DNA from: Bigelowiella natans CCMP2755
Lineage: Eukaryota; Cercozoa; Chlorarachniophyceae
Reading direction: 5' to 3'
Assembly (NCBI GenBank): GCA_000320545.1
Contig: ADNK01003156.1
Coordinates: 1 to 27,031 of the forward strand
DNA length: 27,031 nt
This document shows, one piece after another, positions 8,645 through 19,600 of the stretch. The notes beneath the pieces were generated by a model. That model had not been told where the DNA came from. It did not search any database and saw only the letters and a list, made by a program, of their open reading frames with translations. Both the position numbers and the translations under genes were made by a program. The number at the start of each line of letters is the position of its first letter. The first letter of the stretch is position 1.

Positions 8645-11500
8645 TCATCGCTTTCGGAACTTCACCAACCACCAGGTAATAGATTCCTCTCTAACCTTAT
8701 CTCCTTTGTCGCTTACCCAGAACTCACCTTCGTCCTTAGGTTCGTGTCCATACCAGCCCTCTGCATCAAGGTCCCCCAGGACCTTATACCAGTGCTCAAA
8801 GGGTAAGTCGGGAACAGCTAGGTAGAGTAGCTGATATTTTCCGTCCTTTATTTTCATAGCTACCCTCTCCATATTTCGTAATCCAGGGTAGCCTAGATAG
8901 ACAATCTTCATGCGCCAATCGTCGTTCACCCTGACCTTATTGTTTCCATATTCCACATCGAACTTAGGTCGGGGTCCTAAACAAGGCATTGCTCGCTCCC
9001 ACACAGTAGGGTTTACTTTAACATCCTCTAGGAGCTTCTCACCGATATCATAATTCTTTAGGTGACTGATGTGGCGCAAGGTGACCCTGTTCCCATCATA
9101 GATGTAGTACTGCTTCCTCCCCTTCCTCTCGGTAACCTTTGCAACGCCACCCCAGAAGGGGTCTTGTTTATTTCTCGATCTCAGATTTACCTTGGCCCTA
9201 ACATACTGTCCTTCCTTTAGAACTCGGCCATCGTACGGGACCTTCTCGTCTTCGCTCTCGGTATCGTCGTCGTTGTCGTCGCCTTCTTCCCTCTCCTTAT
9301 CCTTGATACCTCCCCCAGACGTGAAGGTGTCGTTTACTAACCCTTGTATCTTGTCTGGTGTGGTGCTATTTATCCTGCTTAGGTTGGCCAAGGTGCGGTG
9401 GAGTCGCTCTACCTTGGAGTTGGACTGGGCATAGTATACAGGTGAGGCATCAATATTAGGGTGTGGTAGCTGTAGAAGAGAGGTCTCATTATCCACATGT
9501 AACTTCTTTGGTATCTTGTTTATGCTAACTTCATCAGGGATAGCCTGGAGCTCAGACTCCCAGGTACGGTAGCAGTTAGTAAGCCTCTGCTTATATAAGC
9601 CTTTGTTCTTCTTAGCAACGTTGACCTTGATAATCTTTTTAACCCAGCACTTTCCAGTGGCCACATCAACGAAGGTAAGGTAGTGATAGCCATCGTACTT
9701 ATAAACATCAATTTGCACGATATCTAAGAAGTTCCTTGCTTTGATTTTCTTAGATGCACGGCTCTTGCTGGACTCCTTGGTGGCGACGCCTGCCGCCTTC
9801 AAGCTGGAGCACCTGCAGCCACGCAGGTATGTCCTTATCTCTTTTAGCTTGTAGGGCCAGTAGTAATGGTAGAGTAGAGCAGTGATATGGTTTTCTCCTA
9901 CGTGTGCAGGTCCATGGGCGGTAAAGAGAAGGGCTCCCCTGGTCCGCCGTGGCACGTAGGTACGCCTAACATTATTAGTGTATACATATATCCTATCACT
10001 AAGTACCTCATGCTTGTGTTTGTATTTATCCAGGTGTTCTTGAAGGTGCTGGAGCTCCTCTGGCTCAGGCAGGAAGTCGCCGTCCTCGAAGGTAATCGCG
10101 TTAACCATAGGGGTGACCTGGGTAGGGACTTTCTTTTCGAACAGCCTGCTGAAATAGTCAGCAAGCTGCTTGTCTCCTGGTGCGTAGACCACTGTCCTCT
10201 TGTCCCTAAACTCTTCCGTGTCCGCCCTCATAGCTGCATACTCATCGTTAGGCGCTTCGAGCTTGCGGTCGATGCCTAGGAGGGGCTTGTGGTCAGTCAT
10301 TAAGGTGAAGCTGGGCACCGACAGCAGGTAGTATCTTAGTTTCCTCTGCGCCTCAGTCATGGCTTTATACTCTCCTTTTGTAGGGCTGTACTTGGCCTCA
10401 GCTGCTGTGCAGGCCCTGCCCCACACCCGTATGATCTGCTGGTCTTGGGTAAGTACAGCAGCCATACCTAGCTTAGACCAGTCTGTCCATAGGGTAGCTG
10501 GTCTAGTAGTGTCTAGCTTAGCATTCAATAGGGTGTTGCTGCATAACTTTATTAGGTTATCGAAGTGGGCATCAAGGCCAGCCTTGGCCCACACCTTAGC
10601 GAAGCTGAGGCCTACAGAGTTCTCCTTCCGGTAAGCAGTAGTAAAAGCAGCTGCAGTCCTAGCGTAGGTAGGGGAGAACCTACGTAGTATCCAAGCTGCA
10701 GTCTGCAAGAATGACTTTAACTCCTTTGCATTCTTAGGTTTAGGGGCTTGCTGTAGTGCTGCTACTTTCTCGGGGTTTGGGGTGATGCGGCCTTGCTCCA
10801 GGTAATATCCACACCACTTGATTCTTGTAGCTAGGAATGTACACTTCTGCAGTCTAATAGTAAAACCGAAGTGTGCAAACCTAATAAATATATTTTCCAG
10901 GAGGAAGATCTGAGCGACGACTGTGTTGGTACATATTATGTCATCATCCACATACACAAACACAAACACCCACAACACAGACGCCATCCCATCATGTGTG
11001 TATGCCCTGTAGTTCTGACTACTGAACGCATCCCCTGATATGCTTAGGCCGTAAGGGAATACGACGAAGTGCCACTTCCTGTGCCTGCTGGAGAACGCGG
11101 TAATGGGGCGGGAGGTTTTGTGGATGGGTGTCTGCATGTATGATTCATTTTTATCTAGGGAAGAGTAGTATTTGTATCCTATGACGTGTTCAATAACGTC
11201 ATCTATCCTTGGTGTAGGTGTCTGGATCCTCTTTATTACTCGGTTGTGGCGGATGAAGTTGTGCGCCAGGCGGAAGAAAGGGTAAGTAGGTTTCTTAGCT
11301 AGCACATGTCTCACGTTCCATGGTGAGTTGCTTGGCTCTATCTTCCCTTCCTTTGCCCATTCATTGATCTGCCACTCTATCTTTTCCCAGTCCGCTTCCG
11401 GTCGCCTATGTTCTGGGTCATTGATGATGCACTCTTCGTATCCCTTCTTTAGCTCGATCTTTACTGGGGTAAGCTTGCTGGAGGGCTTCGTCGTCGGCTT
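8645..11500 (-). pseudogene. Pol remnant of element 1: RT, RNase H and integrase without protease
   Basis: The open frame runs from the deletion junction (about 11500) to the TGA at 8645..8647. The first ATG is at 11314, inside reverse transcriptase, so it is not a natural start. It contains the RT core with YVDDD, RNase H with TDWSK and TDHKPL, the HHCC integrase finger, the integrase core and the C-terminal tail, with translation identical by eye to element 2. It is no longer in frame with gag because of the 797-bp deletion, so a normal Gag-Pol precursor cannot be made. Called a pseudogene for that reason, although the frame itself has no internal stops. Confidence 0.85.
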
Positions 11501-12818
11501 TGATACTGTTCTGCTTTTTGTTCTTATATTTATTGTTCTTCCCGTTGTTGCTGCCTTGCCATTTGCTGTTGTTATATCCTTGTCCTCTGCCTTTCTTTCT
11601 CTTTAACTTCTCGTAGTGTTCGTTGAGCTGCCTGATCGTCATCCTGGGTCGTCCTTCTTTCCTGTCTCTGCAGTCTTTAGCGGTGTGTTTCCCTTTACGT
11701 GAGCAGTATCCGCAACGTCGGTTACCTTCCCTGTCCTTGTACCAGTCTCGCTGCGGCTTAATAGCGTTAATGTTTCCTATGCCAGGTACCTTAGGGCTGG
11801 TAAACTTGCGGTCCTGCTCCTGCTCGCGTAGGGATATAGCCTGCACTGCTGCCTCCATCGTGGTGTAGCCTTTCTCCGTAACGTAAGTGGATTCCTTTAT
11901 CTTTAACTTGAACTCTTCAAACCTTGCCTGATCATCACCTGTGTTGTAATTAAAATCATGTAGTTCGTCGATCATATCCTGGAAGCGCGTGGCAAAGTCT
12001 CTAACAGGTTCTCTCTCATGCTGCATCATTGCTCTGTATTTTCTAATAGCCTGGGGTAGGGAGTTAGCATCCTGTTCATTTACAAAAGCCTTCATTATCG
12101 CCTCAACGTCTCGTAGCCCACTAACTGTAGTGTGTATTTTCTCTAGCTGCCTGATCCGGGTCCTGCCTGTCTCGTAAAGGTCCATTGCCTGATCATCACC
12201 TGTGTTGTAATTAAAATCATGTAGTTCGTCGATCATATTAAAGTCGCAGAGTATACTCCTAGCGTTCTTCCACCACCTCCTTGCCTCACCTCTTTTCCCG
12301 TTGTATTTCGTTATCATAACCGGTGCTGTTTTAACAGACATGAACTGGGTGTTCCGCTGTACCGGCTGCTGCTGCTTGACGGTGCTCTGGGTCGTCCCCC
12401 GCGAGGCGCCCAGACCCCCGTCGTTCCTAAACAAAGCTGCCCACTCTGGAGGTAAGTCTGCTTCGTAATCCATGATGTCCTGCATGATAGCTGCCCAAAC
12501 ATCATGTGTCTGATACTTGTATTCTATCGATACTTTCAGTTTGGCGTAGTTGCTCGCCCTGGGTCGCAAGGCTCGTAATGCCATTACGACCTTCTTGCTT
12601 TCGGCGGCCACGTCCTCGTCGTCCGCCTCGTAGAAGTTCTCCAGTGCCTCTGCTGCTGCATCTGCTTTCTTAATCCCGGGTGCTGGTCCCGGCGGTGCCT
12701 GTGGAGGTGTTCCTCCTCCTTCCTTAGCGTCCGTATCGCCCTTCCTTTCCTGTTTCTGCTCGTGCCCTTGCACGGCCTGCGAGCCAAAGTCCTGCTGTTC
12801 TTCTAGCTGCTGTGACAT
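11418..12818 (-). pseudogene. Gag remnant of element 1, 466 aa, with pasted segment and frameshifted end
   Basis: Starts at the same ATG as element 2 Gag (12818) after a 39-nt leader. It keeps the Pro/Gly-rich N-terminus, the capsid-like middle and the CCHC knuckle (CGYCSRKGKHTAKDC). Two changes distinguish it. At 12185..12238 a copy of a downstream gag segment replaces the original, so the peptide MIDELHDFNYNTGDDQA occurs twice about 90 residues apart. At 11500/11501 the deletion joint ends the Gag frame: about 26 out-of-frame residues follow, then a stop at 11418. The nucleic-acid-binding domain survives, so it might still package RNA; this is inference. Confidence 0.85.
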
Positions 12819-12833
12819 TGTTAGTCAAATCGT

Positions 12834-12852
12834 TTCCCGTGTGTGGAAGCCA
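12834..12852 (-). other. Possible primer binding site of element 1 (tRNA unidentified)
   Basis: On the minus strand TGGCTTCCACACACGGGAA begins five nt after the 5' LTR. It starts with TGG, as expected for pairing with a tRNA CCA end. However, the implied acceptor strand would need a tRNA starting TTCCACA, which is unusual, so the assignment is weak. The same site in element 2 is 21676..21694. Confidence 0.3.
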
Positions 12853-12857
12853 AAGGT

Positions 12858-13183
12858 TGTTGCGCGTAAGGTGTTCACAGGCCGAGGCGCTACGTGCACA
12901 AGTAGGCAGGGGGGGGGAAAGGCACGTTTGCTTCCTTTTGAAGAGTTGTGTTTATTTTTATTAAAGATTATATTTTTATTAAATCGTGCACTGCGTAATC
13001 ATTCGCGAAGCTTTCGCGAATGCCGCCGCACGTGGGGCAGCACACTTCCGGTGTGCTGCCATGAGTCCCGCCGGAACCCACGTGCCTATGCTGTATTAAT
13101 ATCTACGTTATCTATATTCTATATCCGCGACAACCCCTTTGTTGTCGCACGTGACTTGTGCCCGCGTAGTGGTACGCGCTACA
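12858..13183 (-). repeat. 5' LTR of element 1 (326 bp)
   Basis: Same sequence by eye as 8268..8593, TG..CA ends included. In the minus-strand sense it is the upstream LTR and should carry the promoter for the element. Confidence 0.95.
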
Positions 13184-13187
13184 AAGA
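13184..13187. repeat. Target site duplication AAGA, right copy, element 1
   Basis: AAGA directly after the CA end of the right LTR, matching 8264..8267. Confidence 0.85.
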
Positions 13188-13889
13188 CTTCATTGCTTTC
13201 TGCTCACTGCGCACATGCAACATGGATGGATGACCACGTGATTGTGATCATGGACCTTGCAACTCCAGAAACAAACAGGTCCTGTGAGAGGTGTTGCAAT
13301 GCAACGCAAAACATGCACGCGTGTCGTGCACGCGAACAAACTGTTTCACTCACTCACACATCGTTTTGGTCGGCACCATCAATGGTGGCCACGTCCAAAC
13401 GTTGCACGCTTCAATTGTCTACATTGGACTCGCTAGCTCGTGGAAGCTCGGTTAGTGTGAAATTGGAAAACCCTTGTTTTTCTTTTGGCCTTGATGTGAC
13501 AACACTGAACGTTGGCCGGATGAGACTCGACAGTGCATGCTCCCCTTTTCGAATGAGAATGCATGCCGTTCTGACGGGAACGACAACGCTCGACGTCTTT
13601 CCACGGGAAGCATGCAGGCCGTTAAGCACAAAGCACAATCACACAGTTGCATTGTGCTGCCCCTAGAGCGTCATGTCGAGACAAAGGCCCTTCTGAGAAT
13701 GCTACCCCGATTCCTTGCAATTTGCACAAACGACAGCGATTATTTGATGACGCGCCTGTTTTTGGGAATGGATTTCGCATGGGAACAGCCTAGACTTTGC
13801 ATGCAAATGTGCCGGGTTTCATCTCATACATGGGTAAGCAGCCGTGCGAGGCTCGTCTGTGCTTCTGAAGACCCAACGTGTGGATGGAC

Positions 13890-13897
13890 TATAAATA
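13890..13897 (+). promoter_or_regulatory. Candidate TATA box for the 14112..16082 gene
   Basis: TATAAATA within the symmetric context CTATAAATAG, about 215 bp upstream of the start codon. It is the only strong TATA match seen in front of this gene. Position and consensus are the only support. Confidence 0.4.
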
Positions 13898-14111
13898 GAA
13901 GAACCATCCAATGGCGCCTGCTGCATAACGGCAGAGATAAAGAAATAAAAATATCTATATCATATACACTTATTGACGAACACCAACACATTGCGTTCCC
14001 TTCAATCGAAGCCTCAAATCATTTGGAGTAAAACGTTATCTGAGGAACAAAGGTACAAATCAGTCTATTCTACCTTGAGTCTTCGTTTTGTGTGATATAA
14101 CGTGCAATTAG

Positions 14112-14975
14112 ATGTATACTCCTTCTGGGGCTAATGAGCTTACTGTTGCTGCTATGGGTGGCTTCCAGTGGCTGCTTGCATTTAGTCTTCTTGTTTTCTG
14201 TGGCACCCAAGTTTTTGTTGCCCACACCAGAAATCGTACAAAATCGTACGTACACCGTTTTAACTTTTTGGTCTCTATATTTCTAACGGTGATGGCGATA
14301 GATCCTCAAAGATTATATGGTAGTTATGATCTTTCCTCGTATTTTGGTCTGGATTTATCTCTCATTTTTGTATTTTAGGAATCTATCCTTGGCAGTTGGT
14401 GTTTGGATTGTGGGCCTGCGGGAAAGCTTGTCTCTGTTTGAGTTTATCTATTGTTTTTGTACTCGTTATTCGGGCAAAGGCGCGTATAAAGAAGATATGT
14501 CTTCCGAAAAAGCACATTGCTGTGACTTGTTTTGGAACATTATTCGTACTTGCCTTACATACATGCGAAATTGTCACGACAGCTATTGATGGGGCGGTCG
14601 GAAATGGTGTATTCACAGCGCTACAAATGTTTCTAGGATCGATTTACTTCCTTTATTTGACGTGGCCTCTACAGTATCTGCGAGAGGAACAGCATCGAAC
14701 TATTGAAGTCATGGTGTCAAGTCGAAAAGAATCGTTTCGAAATGTAGTCGGAGACGGTAAATATGTAAACCCAAATCCTAATTCATCGTTCAAAGATTCC
14801 TGTTTTCCTGTTTTCTAATCAGAAATATTGAAAAAGATCATGTACAAGTTGGACGTTCTTATCAATATCGCGCTTTTCATTTCTGTGTCTTCTCTCCTAT
14901 CCGCACTTGTAAACCCTAACTGTTGAAATTATCTATTCCCAGAAATATTATATGCACTTGTTAACCAATACTAGA

Positions 14976-15026
<51 letters not shown>

Positions 15027-16082
15027 TACATTAGGCCATCACAATATTAATGGCAGTATTTAACGATATATCCCTAGCCTTTTACCAAGGAGACAATCCA
15101 TCCGTTAAGGGCATAATTTTCGAGGTTTGATAGCTACTACATTAAATCAAATTGTCTTCAATGAGTACGAAATGAATGCCAATTATTATTGCAGATGAAT
15201 CATTTCATCTCGATGTGTTTCTCCCTTGGCTGGGCAGTGTATTACACTTGGGTTCCAGTAACAGCAAAAGATTTGAGGAATCTAAGCAAACCGAGCGGAG
15301 TAATTACTCCTCAAAGCGGAAGTAAACGTAGGAGATCGTCACTTAGATCGGTTTCTAAGCTGTCACCCTCTAAGAAGATGTCGCAAACTTTGACCGCCAC
15401 GGGGTATACTAATAGTATGACGCGCCATTCGAAGAGCGATTTAAAAGAGAGCAGGGAGAGTATCAGCCGCAAAACCAGTCTTCCACCATCGCACAGTTTG
15501 AAAAATCAAATGCGCGCGTTCTTAGGAAATCGTGAGGATCATAACATAACAAAATTTACCACACCACATCCAGTGTCTAGAACAAACACTCCGATGAAGA
15601 CACATCGATCAAATGTGTCAACCCCGATGAAAACTCATAGATCGAACGCATCTAACCCGAGTGTGGGAGTAGAACAGAAAGAAAGAAAACGTAGACCATC
15701 TACAGTTTCGTTGGCAGATAACTTTTCAAATGCTTCACCAACGAATCAAATTGTCAGCAAACACATGCATCAACTGAAAATACCTTCAGTATCGCCCACA
15801 CGGAATCATTATCATCAGCAACTAAAACGACAGATGCAGACTCCCTCAGCTTGTGATAATTTGTGCATTTTAGACACCCCTCCACACAGAACTGCAGAAT
15901 CGAATCAGAATAACGTAAATCCAATTCGTCCTGAAGTAAGGTCAAACAGGACGTCGATATCCTCAATGACAAACATTGTCAGAATGAGTCACACAAGAAT
16001 GACACCTAAAAATATGGACACCATTGTTACTCCCGCAATGAAGACACAAAAAGATGAAACGTTAGAGCTTGCAACTGTTTAG
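14112..16082 (+). CDS. Orphan polytopic membrane protein with long basic Ser/Thr-rich tail, four exons, 491 aa
   Basis: Family not recognised. Exons 14112..14235, 14379..14756, 14823..14908 and 15195..16082 join with GT-AG introns of 143, 66 and 286 nt and consistent phase (1476 nt). About six hydrophobic segments are visible: FQWLLAFSLLVFCGTQVFV; a segment around CLCLSLSIVFVLVI; VTCFGTLFVLALHTCEIV; TALQMFLGSIYFLYLTWPL; DVLINIALFISVSSLLSAL (exon 3, which exists only if spliced this way); and FISMCFSLGWAVYYTWVPV. Then come about 270 mostly hydrophilic residues rich in Ser, Thr, Arg, Lys and Asn, with SKRRRSSLRS-type basophilic phosphorylation-like sites and an 11-residue tandem repeat (TPMKTHRSNVS / TPMKTHRSNAS). 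The layout resembles a receptor-like 6-7 TM protein with a cytoplasmic tail. An upstream exon adding a seventh segment is possible. It lies between the two retrotransposons. Confidence 0.7.
14980..15019. repeat. (TA)n microsatellite in intron 3 of the membrane-protein gene
   Basis: About 40 nt of alternating T and A inside the 286-nt intron 14909..15194, followed by a few more TATA words. It may explain why this intron is longer than its neighbours. Confidence 0.9.
15589..15654 (+). repeat. 33-bp coding tandem repeat (11 residues x 2)
   Basis: Two near-identical 33-nt units encode TPMKTHRSN followed by VS or AS. The nucleotide copies differ at several silent positions, so the duplication is not brand new and the peptide seems better conserved than the DNA. 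Confidence 0.75.
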
Positions 16083-16309
16083 GGATTAATCATTTGATTT
16101 TCTTCACCCATGAAAAATCGCATTCGAACTACAACCAACAAATGTAACTGTAGTAACAATTAAGCTATCAGATTTCATGCCTATTCAATCTGCATTGTGA
16201 CTTTTGTGCGTTTGAATGCATGAGAAGATTCATCATGGGCACAGATGACTTCGTTCCATGGACTGTGTTCCGTGGCGAAGTGTGTCAATGACAGGCTCGG
16301 ATCACTGCA
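16083..16309. other. 3' flank of the membrane-protein gene up to element 2
   Basis: 227 bp after the stop codon hold presumably the 3' UTR. No canonical AATAAA was noticed. The last four bases (TGCA, 16306..16309) are the left target duplication of element 2. Confidence 0.5.
16306..16309. repeat. Target site duplication TGCA, left copy, element 2
   Basis: TGCA directly before the TG end of the left LTR; its partner is at 22026..22029. Confidence 0.85.
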
Positions 16310-16635
16310 TGTTGCGCGTAAGGTGTTCACAGGCCGAGGCGCTACGTGCACAAGTAGGCAGGGGGGGGGAAAGGCACGTTTGCTTCCTTTTGAAGAGTTG
16401 TGTTTATTTTTATTAAAGATTATATTTTTATTAAATCGTGCACTGCGTAATCATTCGCGAAGCTTTCGCGAATGCCGCCGCACGTGGGGCAGCACACTTC
16501 CGGTGTGCTGCCATGAGTCCCGCCGGAACCCACGTGCCTATGCTGTATTAATATCTACGTTATCTATATTCTATATCCGCGACAACCCCTTTGTTGTCGC
16601 ACGTGACTTGTGCCCGCGTAGTGGTACGCGCTACA
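16310..16635 (-). repeat. 3' LTR of element 2 (326 bp)
   Basis: Same sequence by eye as the element 1 LTRs, with the same near-perfect 11-bp inverted ends, stem-loops and CACGTG sites (offset +8042 from 8268..8593). Confidence 0.95.
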
Positions 16636-16645
16636 CCTCCCCCAA
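16636..16645 (-). other. Polypurine tract of element 2
   Basis: TTGGGGGAGG on the minus strand, directly against the 3' LTR and 41 nt after the end of the stop codon. Confidence 0.75.
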
Positions 16646-16686
16646 GTCACGTTGCTCCTTCCTTCCTTCCTTATTCCCTTAGACCT

Positions 16687-19600
16687 TCATCGCTTTCGGA
16701 ACTTCACCAACCACCAGGTAATAGATTCCTCTCTAACCTTATCTCCTTTGTCGCTTACCCAGAACTCACCTTCGTCCTTAGGTTCGTGTCCATACCAGCC
16801 CTCTGCATCAAGGTCCCCCAGGACCTTATACCAGTGCTCAAAGGGTAAGTCGGGAACAGCTAGGTAGAGTAGCTGATATTTTCCGTCCTTTATTTTCATA
16901 GCTACCCTCTCCATATTTCGTAATCCAGGGTAGCCTAGATAGACAATCTTCATGCGCCAATCGTCGTTCACCCTGACCTTATTGTTTCCATATTCCACAT
17001 CGAACTTAGGTCGGGGTCCTAAACAAGGCATTGCTCGCTCCCACACAGTAGGGTTTACTTTAACATCCTCTAGGAGCTTCTCACCGATATCATAATTCTT
17101 TAGGTGACTGATGTGGCGCAAGGTGACCCTGTTCCCATCATAGATGTAGTACTGCTTCCTCCCCTTCCTCTCGGTAACCTTTGCAACGCCACCCCAGAAG
17201 GGGTCTTGTTTATTTCTCGATCTCAGATTTACCTTGGCCCTAACATACTGTCCTTCCTTTAGAACTCGGCCATCGTACGGGACCTTCTCGTCTTCGCTCT
17301 CGGTATCGTCGTCGTTGTCGTCGCCTTCTTCCCTCTCCTTATCCTTGATACCTCCCCCAGACGTGAAGGTGTCGTTTACTAACCCTTGTATCTTGTCTGG
17401 TGTGGTGCTATTTATCCTGCTTAGGTTGGCCAAGGTGCGGTGGAGTCGCTCTACCTTGGAGTTGGACTGGGCATAGTATACAGGTGAGGCATCAATATTA
17501 GGGTGTGGTAGCTGTAGAAGAGAGGTCTCATTATCCACATGTAACTTCTTTGGTATCTTGTTTATGCTAACTTCATCAGGGATAGCCTGGAGCTCAGACT
17601 CCCAGGTACGGTAGCAGTTAGTAAGCCTCTGCTTATATAAGCCTTTGTTCTTCTTAGCAACGTTGACCTTGATAATCTTTTTAACCCAGCACTTTCCAGT
17701 GGCCACATCAACGAAGGTAAGGTAGTGATAGCCATCGTACTTATAAACATCAATTTGCACGATATCTAAGAAGTTCCTTGCTTTGATTTTCTTAGATGCA
17801 CGGCTCTTGCTGGACTCCTTGGTGGCGACGCCTGCCGCCTTCAAGCTGGAGCACCTGCAGCCACGCAGGTATGTCCTTATCTCTTTTAGCTTGTAGGGCC
17901 AGTAGTAATGGTAGAGTAGAGCAGTGATATGGTTTTCTCCTACGTGTGCAGGTCCATGGGCGGTAAAGAGAAGGGCTCCCCTGGTCCGCCGTGGCACGTA
18001 GGTACGCCTAACATTATTAGTGTATACATATATCCTATCACTAAGTACCTCATGCTTGTGTTTGTATTTATCCAGGTGTTCTTGAAGGTGCTGGAGCTCC
18101 TCTGGCTCAGGCAGGAAGTCGCCGTCCTCGAAGGTAATCGCGTTAACCATAGGGGTGACCTGGGTAGGGACTTTCTTTTCGAACAGCCTGCTGAAATAGT
18201 CAGCAAGCTGCTTGTCTCCTGGTGCGTAGACCACTGTCCTCTTGTCCCTAAACTCTTCCGTGTCCGCCCTCATAGCTGCATACTCATCGTTAGGCGCTTC
18301 GAGCTTGCGGTCGATGCCTAGGAGGGGCTTGTGGTCAGTCATTAAGGTGAAGCTGGGCACCGACAGCAGGTAGTATCTTAGTTTCCTCTGCGCCTCAGTC
18401 ATGGCTTTATACTCTCCTTTTGTAGGGCTGTACTTGGCCTCAGCTGCTGTGCAGGCCCTGCCCCACACCCGTATGATCTGCTGGTCTTGGGTAAGTACAG
18501 CAGCCATACCTAGCTTAGACCAGTCTGTCCATAGGGTAGCTGGTCTAGTAGTGTCTAGCTTAGCATTCAATAGGGTGTTGCTGCATAACTTTATTAGGTT
18601 ATCGAAGTGGGCATCAAGGCCAGCCTTGGCCCACACCTTAGCGAAGCTGAGGCCTACAGAGTTCTCCTTCCGGTAAGCAGTAGTAAAAGCAGCTGCAGTC
18701 CTAGCGTAGGTAGGGGAGAACCTACGTAGTATCCAAGCTGCAGTCTGCAAGAATGACTTTAACTCCTTTGCATTCTTAGGTTTAGGGGCTTGCTGTAGTG
18801 CTGCTACTTTCTCGGGGTTTGGGGTGATGCGGCCTTGCTCCAGGTAATATCCACACCACTTGATTCTTGTAGCTAGGAATGTACACTTCTGCAGTCTAAT
18901 AGTAAAACCGAAGTGTGCAAACCTAATAAATATATTTTCCAGGAGGAAGATCTGAGCGACGACTGTGTTGGTACATATTATGTCATCATCCACATACACA
19001 AACACAAACACCCACAACACAGACGCCATCCCATCATGTGTGTATGCCCTGTAGTTCTGACTACTGAACGCATCCCCTGATATGCTTAGGCCGTAAGGGA
19101 ATACGACGAAGTGCCACTTCCTGTGCCTGCTGGAGAACGCGGTAATGGGGCGGGAGGTTTTGTGGATGGGTGTCTGCATGTATGATTCATTTTTATCTAG
19201 GGAAGAGTAGTATTTGTATCCTATGACGTGTTCAATAACGTCATCTATCCTTGGTGTAGGTGTCTGGATCCTCTTTATTACTCGGTTGTGGCGGATGAAG
19301 TTGTGCGCCAGGCGGAAGAAAGGGTAAGTAGGTTTCTTAGCTAGCACATGTCTCACGTTCCATGGTGAGTTGCTTGGCTCTATCTTCCCTTCCTTTGCCC
19401 ATTCATTGATCTGCCACTCTATCTTTTCCCAGTCCGCTTCCGGTCGCCTATGTTCTGGGTCATTGATGATGCACTCTTCGTATCCCTTCTTTAGCTCGAT
19501 CTTTACTGGGGTAAGCTTGCTGGAGGGCTTCGTCGTCGGCTTGGTGATGTCAGAGTACTTCTCGTTTAATATTTTATTAATGTACTTTTTGCCTTTGTCG

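Larger units (their letters stand above)
8268..13183 (-). mobile_element. LTR retrotransposon element 1 (Ty3/gypsy type), defective copy, 4916 bp
   Basis: Boundaries follow from two 326-bp LTRs (8268..8593 and 12858..13183) that end in TG..CA and are flanked by AAGA on both sides (8264..8267 and 13184..13187). The sense strand is minus. Compared with element 2 it lacks 797 bp (the counterpart of 19543..20339), which removes the protease and the 3' end of gag and shifts the frame. It also has 54 nt at 12185..12238 copied from 11924..11977 in place of 56 nt of gag. Outside these, only one substitution was noticed by eye (T at 8640 against G at 16682). Intact LTRs, polypurine tract and leader mean it could in principle be mobilised in trans by a complete relative. 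The very high identity to element 2 suggests recent activity. Confidence 0.95.
13184..14111. other. Region between element 1 and the membrane-protein gene, with TATA-like box
   Basis: No supported gene. The frame 13139..13666 starts inside the LTR and has no recognisable motif. A TATAAATA box at 13890..13897 lies about 215 bp before the ATG at 14112 and is the best core-promoter candidate for that gene. Element 1 therefore ends about 0.7 kb upstream of the candidate promoter. Confidence 0.5.

Noticed and set aside
8281-8679. Plus-strand ORF inside the LTR, repeated in all four LTR copies
   Set aside because: It is antisense to the element, its end depends on flanking DNA, and it has no domain; its recurrence only reflects LTR identity.
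8268-13183. Element 1 as a Ty1/copia element
   Set aside because: Integrase follows RT and RNase H in both elements, which is the Ty3/gypsy order.
13139-13666. 175-codon plus-strand ORF leaving the LTR of element 1
   Set aside because: It starts in the LTR and runs into unique flanking DNA; overlapping minus-strand frames exist and no motif is present.
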